A DNA stretch of 64,000 bases from a bacterium (GTDB taxonomy: Bacteria > Arandabacterota > Arandabacteria > Arandabacterales > Arandabacteraceae), in assembly GCA_029933125.1 (NCBI GenBank), contig JAOZOU010000006.1, positions 62,001-126,000 of the forward strand, written 5' to 3'. Below the pieces are notes generated by a model. The model searched no databases and was not told where the DNA came from. It saw only the letters and a program-made list of their open reading frames with translations. Below, piece after piece: positions 29,392-40,076 of this stretch. A program made the translations under genes and the position numbers. Numbering within the stretch: the first letter of the stretch is position 1; each line of letters begins with the position of its first letter.

Positions 29392-29811
29392 CTACAGAAG
29401 TGCTTTGCCAGTTGAGGTTGTTATGAGGCGGCCGTGTTTCACTCCTGTTGTTGATATCAAGGAATTCGCTATCTTGGTTATCTTGCGGGAGCGCCCTCTG
29501 ACTATCACGACCTCAAGGCAGTTGTGATGATCAAGGTGGATATGGGTTGTTGATACTATTTCCTTAAGGAACTTGTGCTGGATATTAGTGAGTCTATCGG
29601 TGAGCTCGCGCCTGTGATGATCGTAAACAAGTGTGATGATGCCGACGACTTCAGCTTTTGGATCTTGCCATTCCTCTTCGACGATCTTGCCTCTTATAAG
29701 GTCTCTAATAGCTTCGGAACGTGTTTGGTAGCCCGTTTTTTGAAGGAACTTGTCAAATGCCTTAAGGAGTTGGGTTTCTATAGAAACGCTAAATCTTTCA
29801 ACCTTCTCCAT
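29392..29811 (-). CDS. nikR: Nickel-responsive regulator NikR
   Basis: RHH N-terminus VERFSVSIETQLLKAFDKFLQKTGYQTRSEAIRDLIR; metal site THIHLDHHNCLEVVIVRG; start trimmed from 29880. Confidence 0.93.
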   Translation of the reverse strand: MEKVERFSVSIETQLLKAFDKFLQKTGYQTRSEAIRDLIRGKIVEEEWQDPKAEVVGIITLVYDHHRRELTDRLTNIQHKFLKEIVSTTHIHLDHHNCLEVVIVRGRSRKITKIANSLISTTGVKHGRLITTSTGKALL

Positions 29812-30244
29812 AATCCCTCCCCACTTGCCGTTGCGGCGGTCTCTCAATGTCAATCTATCAAAGAGGGATCGTGAGTTCAATGCAAATGGCTTGTATTGGC
29901 ACAGATAGGATCTTTGCCCATCAGGGTGAGTGCTCGAAAAGCTTCCTGTGGCAGCACCAAGGATACGGAAACGTCTTGAACGCTTCGCTTATTGCTAAAA
30001 TATCCTCATCAGCAAGATATCCCCTCTCAGGGCTGAGCTAAGATATGTACCTGCTGATAGTGCCACTCAGTATTGCTGATGATGGCAAAAAAGGGTAGCA
30101 AGTGCCCTTGGAGTGAAGCGAACCCAATCGCTTCTGAATTTCCACAGTTGACCGCTCTCATATCCAATCTATATCATGTAAGCTGAAGGAAGCATACGGA
30201 ATCAGTGCCGCACGATTCTTGCCGCAGCTTCGCACTGAGGAGGC

Positions 30245-30271
30245 AAGATGCAGATTTCTGGCTCCGACCCC
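30245..30271 (-). repeat. REP-like dispersed repeat copy overlapping 5' end of phoB
   Basis: Reverse complement GGGGTCGGAGCCAGAAATCTGCATCTT. Confidence 0.7.
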
Positions 30272-30940
30272 AGGGTCGTGGCGGTGGTTGACGATGAGGC
30301 TGACATAGTCGAGCTTGTCTCGGTGAGCCTTAAGAAGGCAGGCTTCAGCGTTAGAGGATTCCCCGATGCCTCGAGTTTCCTTCGCTACATCAAGTCACAA
30401 CTGCCCGAGCTTGTGATTCTTGACCTCATGCTTCCAGATATGGACGGGCTTGAGATCTGCAGAATGCTGAGGGGTGGTCGAAGGACAGCAGCCTTGCCTA
30501 TCATAATGCTTACAGCAAGAGCTGAGGAGGCGGACAGAATTGTTGGCCTCGAACTTGGTGCAGACGATTACATAGTTAAGCCTTTCTCGCCACGCGAACT
30601 TGTTGCAAGGGTAAAAGCTGTCCTGCGTAGATACGCTCCTCAGGGTGAGAAGCCAACAATAACTTTTGGCACGCTTGAGATGCAGCTCAAGTCCTTTGAG
30701 GCTACATTGAACGGTAAGCCTCTTGATCTCACTCCAACAGAGTTTCGAATTCTTTGCCTTCTTGCTGGCAATCGGGGAAGGGTGTTTACACGAGGTGAAA
30801 TACTTGACCACCTCTGGGGTGACGAAAAAGCGGTGATTGATCGTACCATCGATGTTCACATAAGGCATCTGCGCAAGAAGCTTGGCAGGCTAGGCAGCCG
30901 CATCAGAAACGTAAGGGGCGTCGGCTACAAGATCGAATGA
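30248..30940 (+). CDS. phoB: PhoB-like OmpR-family response regulator
   Basis: VVAVVDDEADIVELV, VILDLMLPDMDGLE, winged-helix C-terminus; followed by HK and pst genes. Confidence 0.93.
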   Translation: MQISGSDPRVVAVVDDEADIVELVSVSLKKAGFSVRGFPDASSFLRYIKSQLPELVILDLMLPDMDGLEICRMLRGGRRTAALPIIMLTARAEEADRIVGLELGADDYIVKPFSPRELVARVKAVLRRYAPQGEKPTITFGTLEMQLKSFEATLNGKPLDLTPTEFRILCLLAGNRGRVFTRGEILDHLWGDEKAVIDRTIDVHIRHLRKKLGRLGSRIRNVRGVGYKIE

Positions 30941-32685
30941 TGAATCTGTCAACTTTCACAAGAATCTTCATTGGTTTTGTAATCCTTATTCTTATAGTTG
31001 TAGGATTGGTTACTATCTTTTCTCTAAAGATCGTAGAGGATCGCTATATAGGGGTGCTTACAAGCCATCTTGAGGATCTTGCCCTCGGAATCAAGCCTCT
31101 TGTTGTTCAGCACTTCGGTGGGGAACCAACAAGGATCGATTCAATCGTCAAAGAGATGAGTTCCGGCATAAGAGCAAGGCTTACACTTGTTGATGCTCAG
31201 GGCAACGTGCTTGCGGATTCAGATCAACCTCCTGAGAAAGTAGCTAATCAGGGGATGCGTCCCGAAATCATGAAAGCTCTATCCGGCCACGTTGGAATAG
31301 CAAAGAGCTATAATGGGACACTTGAGCAAGATATGCTTTATGTTGCAGTTCCTGTAAGAAAGGGTGGTATGGTTGCTGGAGCCATCAGAAGTGCAATGTC
31401 ATTTGAAGAGCTTGACGTGCTTCTGGGTGAGATAAGAGGGAGGGTAGCAGTAATAGCGATCTCGGTTGCAGCTATCGCAATTGGTGTGTCGTTCTTCATT
31501 TCACAAACACTCACCCGACCACTTAAAGATCTGAAGGCTGCAGCTACAAATATTAGTCTCGGTAATCTTGATACGCATGTTCTTCTCAAAGGGGGAACGG
31601 AGCTCAAAGCCCTTGCAGACAGTTTCAATTGCATGGTTGACGAGATAAGAAAGCTATTTGAAGATATGACAGCCCGGAGATCTGAGCTTGGCAGTGTTTT
31701 TGCATCAGTAGAGGATGGGATCGTTATCATCAGCGGTGACGGCAAGATACTTCGCTTCAACCCAGCCTTTGCAAAAATTGTCGACCGAGATGATATTGAA
31801 GGACGTTACTACTGGGAGGTCTTGCAATATCCTGATCTTGCAAGTCTTCTAAACGAGGCAAAGGCTACTGGAGCAATGGAAAGCCGCACCATCAAGCATA
31901 GCGGACGTGTCTATACTGTAAGCGCCAGATGGCTTGATGAGACCCAGGGTGCGCTTCTTGTTTTTCATGATGTGACCGATGCTCACAGGTTGGCTCGTCT
32001 AAAGAAGGAGCTTGTGGAGAACGTCTCGCATGAGCTTCGTACGCCTCTTACTGCCCTCAAAGGCTTTCTTGAGACTCTTGAGGATGAGGTCTCAGCCTCA
32101 GGGAAGCAGTATCTTGAGATTGCGCAGCGGCATGCTCAGAGGCTTACATCCCTGGTGAATGATCTCCTCACACTTTCTCATCTCGAAGATGCTTCTGCGA
32201 AGCTTAGGTGCGAGATTTTTGACTTACGCGATCTCATCGAGGAAGTGGCAAGGAGTTTTGAGGTAGGTGCCAAGGCCAAAGGGCTTAAGCTCTTGGTTGA
32301 GAAACCTGAGGATGCTGTTGTGATCAATGCCGATCGATTGAGGCTCGAGCAGCTCCTCGTTAATCTTCTTTCAAATGCTTTGCAATACACAGACGAAGGA
32401 AGTATCATGTTGAGACTCGAAGGAAGTCCTAACGAAGCTACACTCATAGTTTCGGATACCGGGATAGGCATTTCCGAAGAACATCTTCCCCACATCTTTG
32501 AGCGTTTCTACGTCGTAGATCGCTCCCGCTCAAGGATTGCTGGTGGTACTGGGCTTGGGCTTGCTATTGTCAAGCACATCGTGCTTCTGCACAATGGTAG
32601 AATTGATGTAGCAAGCAAGGTGGGGGAGGGTACGACCTTCAAAGTGGGATTACCGCTTGGCGAGAAGCCTTTAACAAGAAATTAA
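30937..32685 (+). CDS. phoR: PhoR-like sensor histidine kinase (HAMP, PAS)
   Basis: VENVSHELRTPLTALKGFLETL, GTGLGLAIVKHIVLLHNG. Confidence 0.93.
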   Translation: MMNLSTFTRIFIGFVILILIVVGLVTIFSLKIVEDRYIGVLTSHLEDLALGIKPLVVQHFGGEPTRIDSIVKEMSSGIRARLTLVDAQGNVLADSDQPPEKVANQGMRPEIMKALSGHVGIAKSYNGTLEQDMLYVAVPVRKGGMVAGAIRSAMSFEELDVLLGEIRGRVAVIAISVAAIAIGVSFFISQTLTRPLKDLKAAATNISLGNLDTHVLLKGGTELKALADSFNCMVDEIRKLFEDMTARRSELGSVFASVEDGIVIISGDGKILRFNPAFAKIVDRDDIEGRYYWEVLQYPDLASLLNEAKATGAMESRTIKHSGRVYTVSARWLDETQGALLVFHDVTDAHRLARLKKELVENVSHELRTPLTALKGFLETLEDEVSASGKQYLEIAQRHAQRLTSLVNDLLTLSHLEDASAKLRCEIFDLRDLIEEVARSFEVGAKAKGLKLLVEKPEDAVVINADRLRLEQLLVNLLSNALQYTDEGSIMLRLEGSPNEATLIVSDTGIGISEEHLPHIFERFYVVDRSRSRIAGGTGLGLAIVKHIVLLHNGRIDVASKVGEGTTFKVGLPLGEKPLTRN

Positions 32686-32698
32686 CACTCCGTTTATA
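32671..32698. promoter_or_regulatory. Candidate Pho box upstream of pstS
   Basis: TTAACA-N5-TTAACA-N5-TTTATA, 11-bp periodicity, between phoR stop and pstS. Confidence 0.5.
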
Positions 32699-32850
32699 CT
32701 GGCTTAGCTTTAAAGGAATAGGATGACGACGGGATACGGTGTTTCGCGCAATCGTTGGATGTGACTCAATGATAGGACTTCGACTTGGAGCGAGTTCTTG
32801 GGTATAGGTGAATGCTCTTTGATTCCATGTGATAGGGGAGGAGAGACACA

Positions 32851-33900
32851 ATGAAGTTTGTTCTCGGCGTGGCTTTAGGCGCTAGCTTGTTCGTAGCCGT
32901 TGGCATTGCACAGGTCTTTGCCTTTCAAGATGAGCTTGTCGGGGCAGGTGCAACTTTCCCTTATCCACTATATTCCAAGATGTTCGATGCCTATTATCAG
33001 CAATACGGCGTACGCATAAACTATCAGGCTATTGGCTCTGGAGGTGGTATCCGTCAGCTTATGGCAAGGACGGTGGACTTCGGTGCAACGGATGCAATCG
33101 TCAGCGATAAAGAGATGAAGTCGATGCCCGCAGAGATTGTCCACGTGCCTACGTGTGTCGGGGCAGTGGTCATTACATACAATCTTGCTGGCAAGGATAG
33201 TCTCAGGCTTGAACCAGATGTACTTGCAGATATTTTCATGGGAAAGATAACCAGCTGGAGTGATCCGAGAATCAAGGCAACGAACCCCAATCTGCACCTC
33301 CCTCAAATGCCTATAGTCGTTGTACACCGCTCCGATGGAAGTGGCACAACGGCGATATTCAGCGACTACCTCAGTAAGGTAAGTGACGCCTGGCGCAAGA
33401 AAGTTGGCAGAGGCAAATCACTTAGCTGGCCATGTGGCTTGGGTGCAAAGGGTAATGCAGGTGTTGCTGGCCTTATCGGACAGATACCCGGTTCCATTGG
33501 CTACGTGGAGCTCTCTTACGCTCGACAGAATAAAATGCCTGTGGCAGCTATAAGGAATAGCTCGGGCAGTTTCATATTTCCATCGATTGAATCCGTCAGT
33601 GTCGCTGCCAATATTGACTTACCTGACGATACTCGCATTTCAATAACAGATACCCCAGCCAAGTTGGGCTATCCCATAAGTGGATTTACGTGGCTCATTG
33701 TTTTCAGGGAGCAGGCATATGGTGATCGTCCAAGGGCAAGGGCATATAGGCTTGCAAGGCTTATCTGGTGGATGCTGCACGAGGGACAGCGTTTCTGTAC
33801 ACCTCTCGACTACGCTCCACTTCCTCAAGGGGCACTTGGAAAAGCTGAGAAAATTGTGAAGTCAATTGTATTCAAGGGCGAACCTTTGCTCAAGCAGTAG
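32851..33900 (+). CDS. pstS: Phosphate ABC transporter substrate-binding protein
   Basis: LVGAGATFPYPLYSKMFDAYYQQYGVRINYQAIGSGGGIRQL; RSDGSGTTAIFSDYLS. Confidence 0.95.
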   Translation: MKFVLGVALGASLFVAVGIAQVFAFQDELVGAGATFPYPLYSKMFDAYYQQYGVRINYQAIGSGGGIRQLMARTVDFGATDAIVSDKEMKSMPAEIVHVPTCVGAVVITYNLAGKDSLRLEPDVLADIFMGKITSWSDPRIKATNPNLHLPQMPIVVVHRSDGSGTTAIFSDYLSKVSDAWRKKVGRGKSLSWPCGLGAKGNAGVAGLIGQIPGSIGYVELSYARQNKMPVAAIRNSSGSFIFPSIESVSVAANIDLPDDTRISITDTPAKLGYPISGFTWLIVFREQAYGDRPRARAYRLARLIWWMLHEGQRFCTPLDYAPLPQGALGKAEKIVKSIVFKGEPLLKQ

Positions 33901-34151
33901 GTGCTCTGATTGTGAAGACCAAAACACTGGTGGTTCTTGTCTGCACAGACTTTTGGCAAGTTCACGGAGGCAGAGACCGTTGTGCCTTGACAGGTATACG
34001 AAACGATTTCGATTATAGTGTAAATCTTTGCGATCGCCCAAGAGTAGCGTTGCCGACTTCCCCTGTGCGAGAGCTTCATTCGCAAGAGCCTTGAAGATCG
34101 ACCTCCGTCAAAGTGGACTGGCCAGGGTCACTGCTTACAGAAGGCGAAGAG

Positions 34152-35111
34152 ATGGGACAAGCAAATGGCCTGAGCAGACATCTGGCTAATGCGTACCCAG
34201 GGGGGATCTTGCAATTCCTGAATCGCAACACACGAGCAATCGGTTTGGGTGATCGTGTCTTCACTAAGGCTATTCTTGTGTGTGGCATTGCAATTGTCGT
34301 ACTTCTGCTTGGCATCTTCGTGACTCTCATGATTGAATCTCTGCCAGCAATAAGAGCATTCGGGATAGGTTTCATTGGCAGTAAGAATTGGGACCCCGTT
34401 GCTGGCGCCTTTGGAGGTCTTCCCTTCCTTGTTGGCACCCTCATAACTTCGCTTCTGGCTCTGGGCCTTGCTGTTCCCTTTGCAGTATCGATTGCTATCC
34501 TTCTCGGTGAATACTGGAAACGCGGACCACATGCTGGTCTTCTGAGAAGTGCGGTGGATCTGCTGGCAGGAATTCCATCCGTCATCTATGGTTTCTGGGG
34601 GCTTATGGTGCTCGTTCCCCTAGTCAGAACATTTGAATTAAAGATCCATGTGGCCCCCTACGGGGTGGGCATTTTTACTGCATCAATTGTCCTGGCAGTG
34701 ATGATCATACCCTATGCCGCTGCTCTCGGACGTGAGGTTATTGAGCTCGTTCCGGCAGATCTCAAGGAGGCTGCCTATTCCATGGGAGCTACTCGCTCTG
34801 AGGTTGTACGGCGCGTTATACTCCCCCATGCCAGTTCTGGTATCCTTGCCGGAATATTGCTCGCACTCGGGAGGGCAGTTGGCGAGACGATGGCTGTGAC
34901 CATGGTCATAGGCAATTCCAACTTTCTTCCCAAAAGCATCTTTAGCCCAGCCAACACTATGGCGAGCGTTATAGCCAATGAATTCACTGAGGCAACCGAT
35001 GAAATACATCTTGCAAGCCTTGTGGAAATTGGTCTCCTTCTCTTTGCGGTCACTATTGTCATCAACATAGTCGGAAGGTACATAATTCATAGAGCTAGTG
35101 TAGAGGCATAA
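34152..35111 (+). CDS. pstC: Phosphate ABC transporter permease PstC
   Basis: GTLITSLLALGLAVPFAVSIAILLGEY; LPHASSGILAGILLALGRAVGETMAVTMVIGN; start trimmed from 34113. Confidence 0.95.
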   Translation: MGQANGLSRHLANAYPGGILQFLNRNTRAIGLGDRVFTKAILVCGIAIVVLLLGIFVTLMIESLPAIRAFGIGFIGSKNWDPVAGAFGGLPFLVGTLITSLLALGLAVPFAVSIAILLGEYWKRGPHAGLLRSAVDLLAGIPSVIYGFWGLMVLVPLVRTFELKIHVAPYGVGIFTASIVLAVMIIPYAAALGREVIELVPADLKEAAYSMGATRSEVVRRVILPHASSGILAGILLALGRAVGETMAVTMVIGNSNFLPKSIFSPANTMASVIANEFTEATDEIHLASLVEIGLLLFAVTIVINIVGRYIIHRASVEA

Positions 35112-35959
35112 TGAAAGAGAAGAGCTTAAGTGGCAGAATCATGAGTGACAAGATGTTTATCACTGGCATCAGTATACTCTCCTTCCTTGTTCTTGTGCCA
35201 CTCATATTGATACTCATCTACATCGTTCGCAACGGAATCTCCGTGGTAAACTGGAAGTTTCTCGTGAGTCTTCCCAGACCTGTTGGTGAGCCTGGTGGTG
35301 GCATATCGAACGCACTCGTTGGAACTGCCATTCTCATAGGCCTTGCCTGTGTGGTGTCTGTACCCCTCGGCATTGCCTCAGGCATTTTCCTGTCAGAGCA
35401 AAGGAGGTCGAAATTTGCGTATGTTGTCAGGCTTTTCACTGAGGTTCTTCAAGGCATACCATCAATCGTCATCGGTATTATTGCATATCTCTGGATTGTG
35501 AAACAGCTTGGAGGCTTCTCGGCACTTTCAGGTGGAATCGCTCTGGGTATTATGATGTTACCCGTTGTAATTCGTTCAACAGAGGAAACGCTCAAACTCA
35601 TTCCTCACAGTTTGAGGGAGGCATCACTTGCACTTGGAGTTCCTTACTATCGCACAGTTCTCAAGGTACTCCTGCCTGCAGCACTTGGAGGCATAACGAC
35701 TGGCATAATCCTGAGCATCGCTCGCATAGCCGGGGAAACAGCACCTCTGCTCTTTACGGTCTTTGGAAGTCCATTCATGGAGACTAACATATTCAAGCCG
35801 GTCAATTCACTTCCTCTCTTGATATTCAACTATGCGACAAGTCCCTATCCCGAGTGGCATTCACTTGCATGGGGAGCTTCATTTGTACTCGTTGTATTTG
35901 TGCTTGGGATGAATCTTCTTTCGAAGCTGGTGGCATCGAAATGGAAAGTGAGATATTAA
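35111..35959 (+). CDS. pstA: Phosphate ABC transporter permease PstA
   Basis: [65 protein letters not shown]. Confidence 0.95.
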   Translation: MKEKSLSGRIMSDKMFITGISILSFLVLVPLILILIYIVRNGISVVNWKFLVSLPRPVGEPGGGISNALVGTAILIGLACVVSVPLGIASGIFLSEQRRSKFAYVVRLFTEVLQGIPSIVIGIIAYLWIVKQLGGFSALSGGIALGIMMLPVVIRSTEETLKLIPHSLREASLALGVPYYRTVLKVLLPAALGGITTGIILSIARIAGETAPLLFTVFGSPFMETNIFKPVNSLPLLIFNYATSPYPEWHSLAWGASFVLVVFVLGMNLLSKLVASKWKVRY

Positions 35960-36699
35960 AGATAGTTGAGCTTTCAGCTGCCTTCGATGAGCATACGGTG
36001 CTCAGGGGGATCAACCTTGGTATTCCTGGGGAAAAAGTCACAGCCATCATGGGACCTTCAGGTTGTGGCAAGACAACGCTAATTCGATGTATCAACAGAA
36101 TGCATGAGCTTGTTCCTGGTGCAAGAGTGAGTGGTAAGGTCTACCTTGCTGGTGAGGATATCTACCGCTTGAACCCGATCATCGTGAGACGGCGTGTAGG
36201 TATGGTTTTCCAGCGACCCAATCCTTTTCCAACTATGAGCATCTATGACAATGTCATTGCCGGCTACAAGCTCAACGGCATAAAGCTTAAGAAAAGTGAG
36301 GCTGACCGCATAGTTGAGGAATCTCTCACTAAAGCTGCTCTCTGGGATGAGGTTAAGGATTCAATATACAAACGGGGCACATTTCTTTCAGGTGGACAGC
36401 AGCAGCGCCTTTGCGTTGCCAGAGCGCTTGCAATGAAACCTCAGATTCTCCTTCTTGATGAACCGACCTCTGCACTTGACCCCAAGGCAACAGCGCGGAT
36501 AGAAGAGCTCATTGGTGAGCTCAAGCAGGACGTTACGATCATACTGGTAACGCACAATATCGGTCAGGCTGCAAGAGTTTCAGATTACACAGCCTTTCTT
36601 TACCTTGGGGAGCTCATAGAGTTTGGAACAACCGAGAAGCTCTTTACAGTTCCTGAGGATAAGCGAACTGAGGAGTATCTCACCGGCAAGTTTGGATAG
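35941..36699 (+). CDS. pstB: Phosphate ABC transporter ATP-binding protein PstB
   Basis: [72 protein letters not shown]; start trimmed from 35854. Confidence 0.95.
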   Translation: MESEILKIVELSAAFDEHTVLRGINLGIPGEKVTAIMGPSGCGKTTLIRCINRMHELVPGARVSGKVYLAGEDIYRLNPIIVRRRVGMVFQRPNPFPTMSIYDNVIAGYKLNGIKLKKSEADRIVEESLTKAALWDEVKDSIYKRGTFLSGGQQQRLCVARALAMKPQILLLDEPTSALDPKATARIEELIGELKQDVTIILVTHNIGQAARVSDYTAFLYLGELIEFGTTEKLFTVPEDKRTEEYLTGKFG

Positions 36700-36712
36700 G
36701 GGAGTGAATGTC

Positions 36713-37378
36713 ATGCTTGAGGAAAGAATGACAAAGCTTAAGGAGACACTAGTTGAATATGCGGCTCTTGTCGAGAGGATGCTGGAGAATTCGGTTGGAG
36801 GATTGATCAAGAAACACAAGGATCTTCTTGAGGCGACTATTGAAAAGGATGAGCCAGCAGCAAATGATTTCGAGATTCGAATTGATGAACTTTCAACTGA
36901 GCTGATAGCGCAATATGAGCCCAAGGCAAAGAACTTAAGAACCATCCTTATGGTTATGAAAATGGGTAATGACCTAGAGCGCATGGGAGATCACGCTGTA
37001 AACATCGCTGAAAGCGGTATCTATCTTATAGAACGTCCGATGGTGAAGCCTCTCATAGACATACCGAGGATGAGTGAAGTTGTTATCGGGATGCTAAAGG
37101 ATAGTGTAAAAGCTTTCATAGATGAGGATGCTGGGCTAGCGAGAAGTGTATGCGAACGCGATGAGACAGTTGATGGCTTGCGTGATCAGATACTGAGGGA
37201 ACTCGTAACCTTCATGGTTTCAGACCCGACAACAATCGAGAGATCCCTCCATCTTATCAGGGTGTCTTCCAATCTCGAAAGGGTTGCTGATCTTTCAACA
37301 AATATCTGTGAAGATGTGATCTTTATGGTGAAAGGCGAAGTGATAAAGCATCACTACGATGAAGAATCGGGAGATTGA
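36713..37378 (+). CDS. phoU: Phosphate transport regulator PhoU
   Basis: MLEERMTKLKETLVEYAALVERMLENSVGGL; GNDLERMGDHAVNIAE; SSNLERVADLSTNICEDVIFMVKGE. Confidence 0.93.
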   Translation: MLEERMTKLKETLVEYAALVERMLENSVGGLIKKHKDLLEATIEKDEPAANDFEIRIDELSTELIAQYEPKAKNLRTILMVMKMGNDLERMGDHAVNIAESGIYLIERPMVKPLIDIPRMSEVVIGMLKDSVKAFIDEDAGLARSVCERDETVDGLRDQILRELVTFMVSDPTTIERSLHLIRVSSNLERVADLSTNICEDVIFMVKGEVIKHHYDEESGD

Positions 37379-37636
37379 GTTGCTATGCCATCGGCTGTGC
37401 TCCGAGTCAGTGCCATGAGCTATCAAGCCTTCATGCCTAGCAGCCCTTTCTCGCCTCAAGAGCTAAATCCATTGCCTGTGCTTCTAAGTTTCTCCAGGCA
37501 GTCTCGGCCAGTGGATGTTGGTGTCGAATCGAAGAATGTTGATTTCACCAATAGCAAATGCGGAAGTGCCTTGAACGACGCTGCACCTAATGCGTTTGAT
37601 TAGGTGGAGTGTTGTTCAATCTCGTGGGAGAAGAGT

Positions 37637-38158
37637 ATGATACGGTGGGTTTCGTTGTTTTTGAGTTGTTTTGCAATCCTGTGTCTTGTGAGTTGCACGA
37701 AGGAATCAAATGAGATAGTTGAGCTAAAGAGATTCCCTATGGATGGCCTAGATGGCTTGATCACAAGGTCAGGTATAGCAGTTGATAAAGAGGTGACAAG
37801 CGATGGAGGTGGTTCGCTACGCGTCGAAGCGACTGATCCAACTGTCGTAAGGCTTTTTGAAATCACAGACATAAATGTGGACAATGCACGTCTTCTCTAT
37901 CAGGCAAGCCTTCGGTCCAACGGTTTGGATGGTAAGGCATATCTTGAAATGTGGTGTCGCCTTCCTGGAAAAGGTCAGTTCTTCTCGCGAGGACTGGAGA
38001 CACCCATAATGGGGACGACGGAATGGATAAGCGAGGAGATACCATTTGTGCTTGAGAAGGGTGAGAAGCCCGACAGGGTAAAGCTCAACCTTGTAATAGA
38101 TGGTAAAGGAATCGTCTGGATCGATGATGTACGTTTGCTCAAAGAGCCTCTCCGTTGA
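37637..38158 (+). CDS. Lipoprotein of unknown function
   Basis: MIRWVSLFLSCFAILCLVSCTKESNE lipoprotein signal; carbohydrate-binding-like beta-rich remainder. Confidence 0.6.
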   Translation: MIRWVSLFLSCFAILCLVSCTKESNEIVELKRFPMDGLDGLITRSGIAVDKEVTSDGGGSLRVEATDPTVVRLFEITDINVDNARLLYQASLRSNGLDGKAYLEMWCRLPGKGQFFSRGLETPIMGTTEWISEEIPFVLEKGEKPDRVKLNLVIDGKGIVWIDDVRLLKEPLR

Positions 38159-38242
38159 AATCATTCGTCTCGAAAAGACTGTGATGCCGTAATCCAAAGT
38201 TCAGCTGCGGCGTCGCCTACCTTGAGGGCGAACATGGTACAC

Positions 38243-39142
38243 CTAGAATCTGAAAGAAAGCATGAGGCCCATTCCATCCTCAAAGAAAGGCGTAATGTTT
38301 AGATTTGTTGTTTCTTTCGCATGGAGCTCAAAGACAGCTTTAGCCGTGAAGTGACCGAGAGCCGCGCCAATCACCACGTCCGAAATCCAATGCTTATTAT
38401 CGTTGAGGCGTGAAAGTGCGCAGAGTGTTGCAGCTGTATATGCTAGCGGTGGGACAAAGCCCCTATCACGATATTGGGAAGCTACAACAGTTGCAATAGC
38501 GAAGGAGTGGGCTGCGTGGCCAGATGGGAAGGAAAGGTTCTCCTTCTTGAAGCTGGGTCCATCCCAGCTGGCATCGTCAATATGTGTCGGGCCAGGACGA
38601 TGCTTGTGGGTAAGGTGTTTGATTGTTTCGGTGAAAAGGGCGGTTATGGCAGTACTCTCCAGTGCGATGAGAGATGTTGCTTTTGCATGATCATCGTTGA
38701 AGAGCTTTGCGTACGCATAGAGACCAGCTATGCTCCCGAGCATCACCGTCTTGTCACCTAAGGGCTTTACTGTCCTGGATATTCTATCTGTTGTCCGGGT
38801 GCGATTGCGTTGAATCCAGCGCTGAATGTCATCCTCCTCACTTGCCAGGGCAGTTGTTACAATCACAAGACCTGCAAATGTGAGCCAGGAGTTTTGCGAC
38901 CACGAGAGGGGCGAGGCGAGAATCGATCCAGTATGCGTGAGATAACCTTTGAGGTAATGGAGATTGAGCCCGATTCCGGTGACACCTTGCGTAGCATCTA
39001 ATTCCTGCTCATCACAAGCCTGTGCGAGGAGAGCCCAGAAGGTGGTAAGCACGAGTACAATTGTGAAAGCAATGAGAAGTTTGAGCTTGTCTAGCAGTGC
39101 GGCAGATTCTCTCTCGTGCCATCTCAACATTGCAATCGACAC
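38243..39142 (-). CDS. PAP2-family phosphatase, membrane protein
   Basis: KHLTHKHRPGP, FPSGHAAHSFAIATVVAS, SRLNDNKHWISDVVIGAALGHF. Confidence 0.9.
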   Translation of the reverse strand: MSIAMLRWHERESAALLDKLKLLIAFTIVLVLTTFWALLAQACDEQELDATQGVTGIGLNLHYLKGYLTHTGSILASPLSWSQNSWLTFAGLVIVTTALASEEDDIQRWIQRNRTRTTDRISRTVKPLGDKTVMLGSIAGLYAYAKLFNDDHAKATSLIALESTAITALFTETIKHLTHKHRPGPTHIDDASWDGPSFKKENLSFPSGHAAHSFAIATVVASQYRDRGFVPPLAYTAATLCALSRLNDNKHWISDVVIGAALGHFTAKAVFELHAKETTNLNITPFFEDGMGLMLSFRF

Positions 39143-39296
39143 CTTTTTCTTTAAACCCTAAGGGGCTATCACGGGCGGGTGATCCCTCATGTCCCTATGC
39201 TATTCCATCCTGACCTCATGGTCAACCTGTGCAATTGACAAAACTATGTCAGTAATGCTAGCCTAAGGAGATTCAAGTCACGAGGAGCACGAGTCC

Positions 39297-40076
39297 TTGC
39301 AAACCAATATCGTATATCTTCTACAAATGGGCGGCGCAACAGGCGGAACCGATATTCTTATGCGAATAGTTCAAGTAGTGATAGCTGTTGCGTTCTTGAG
39401 TTTCATCTTGCAGAAACTTTTACCCGTCTTTCGCCGAACAACAATCTTTAGCAAGTGTGCCAGCTTGCGCTACATCGCGTTCGCCCATCGCCTCGTAACA
39501 GCCAATCCCAAGTTCATACTCCTACCCCTCGGATTTTATCTGGCTTCACTGCCTCTCAGAATTGTCAGGGACGTACTGGTTTACATTGCATTGGCGGAGC
39601 TTCGTCATTACCTAAACATTACCCCCTTTTTTCCGCTATCCTATAGATGCAAGACTGCTCTTCTTAGACTTCTTGATGCTCCATTCGGTCTTTTCGCTGG
39701 TTACATCAATCCATTCATGGGTAACGGTCTGCTGATATTTGCACCTGTCTTAGTCGGCATCCTTAGAGCCAGGTATGCTGATAAACTGCGGTTATTTGTA
39801 GGTGAAAGGGGGCTTGGGGAGGTTAATAGGCCTCTTAAGTGGAATAAGATTTTCCTTGCTGCAGCTGGTACTCTATTTGTAGTGGCAGCTTCGGTCTGGC
39901 ATTACGACGAGCAGATTGGGCATCTTGTAGCCGATATAAGCCTTCTTGCTGTAATAGCCTCACTTCTGGTCGTTGCCTCATGCATCGTCGCCTACCTAAT
40001 CACGTGGAGTGGTTCCCTAACAAGGGGTCTCGGGCTGGCCAGTCATGACCTCTTCTCGAAATCTTTGGGTAGCTAA
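39297..40076 (+). CDS. Polytopic membrane protein of unknown function, N-terminal part of a split reading frame
   Basis: Several hydrophobic segments; ends at TAA created by 15-bp duplication; same frame as next ORF. Confidence 0.6.
   Translation: MQTNIVYLLQMGGATGGTDILMRIVQVVIAVAFLSFILQKLLPVFRRTTIFSKCASLRYIAFAHRLVTANPKFILLPLGFYLASLPLRIVRDVLVYIALAELRHYLNITPFFPLSYRCKTALLRLLDAPFGLFAGYINPFMGNGLLIFAPVLVGILRARYADKLRLFVGERGLGEVNRPLKWNKIFLAAAGTLFVVAASVWHYDEQIGHLVADISLLAVIASLLVVASCIVAYLITWSGSLTRGLGLASHDLFSKSLGS

Noticed and set aside
37385-37603. 72-aa plus-strand ORF between phoU and the lipoprotein gene
   Set aside because: No family signature, no clear RBS and low-complexity Ser/Pro composition; likely non-coding.
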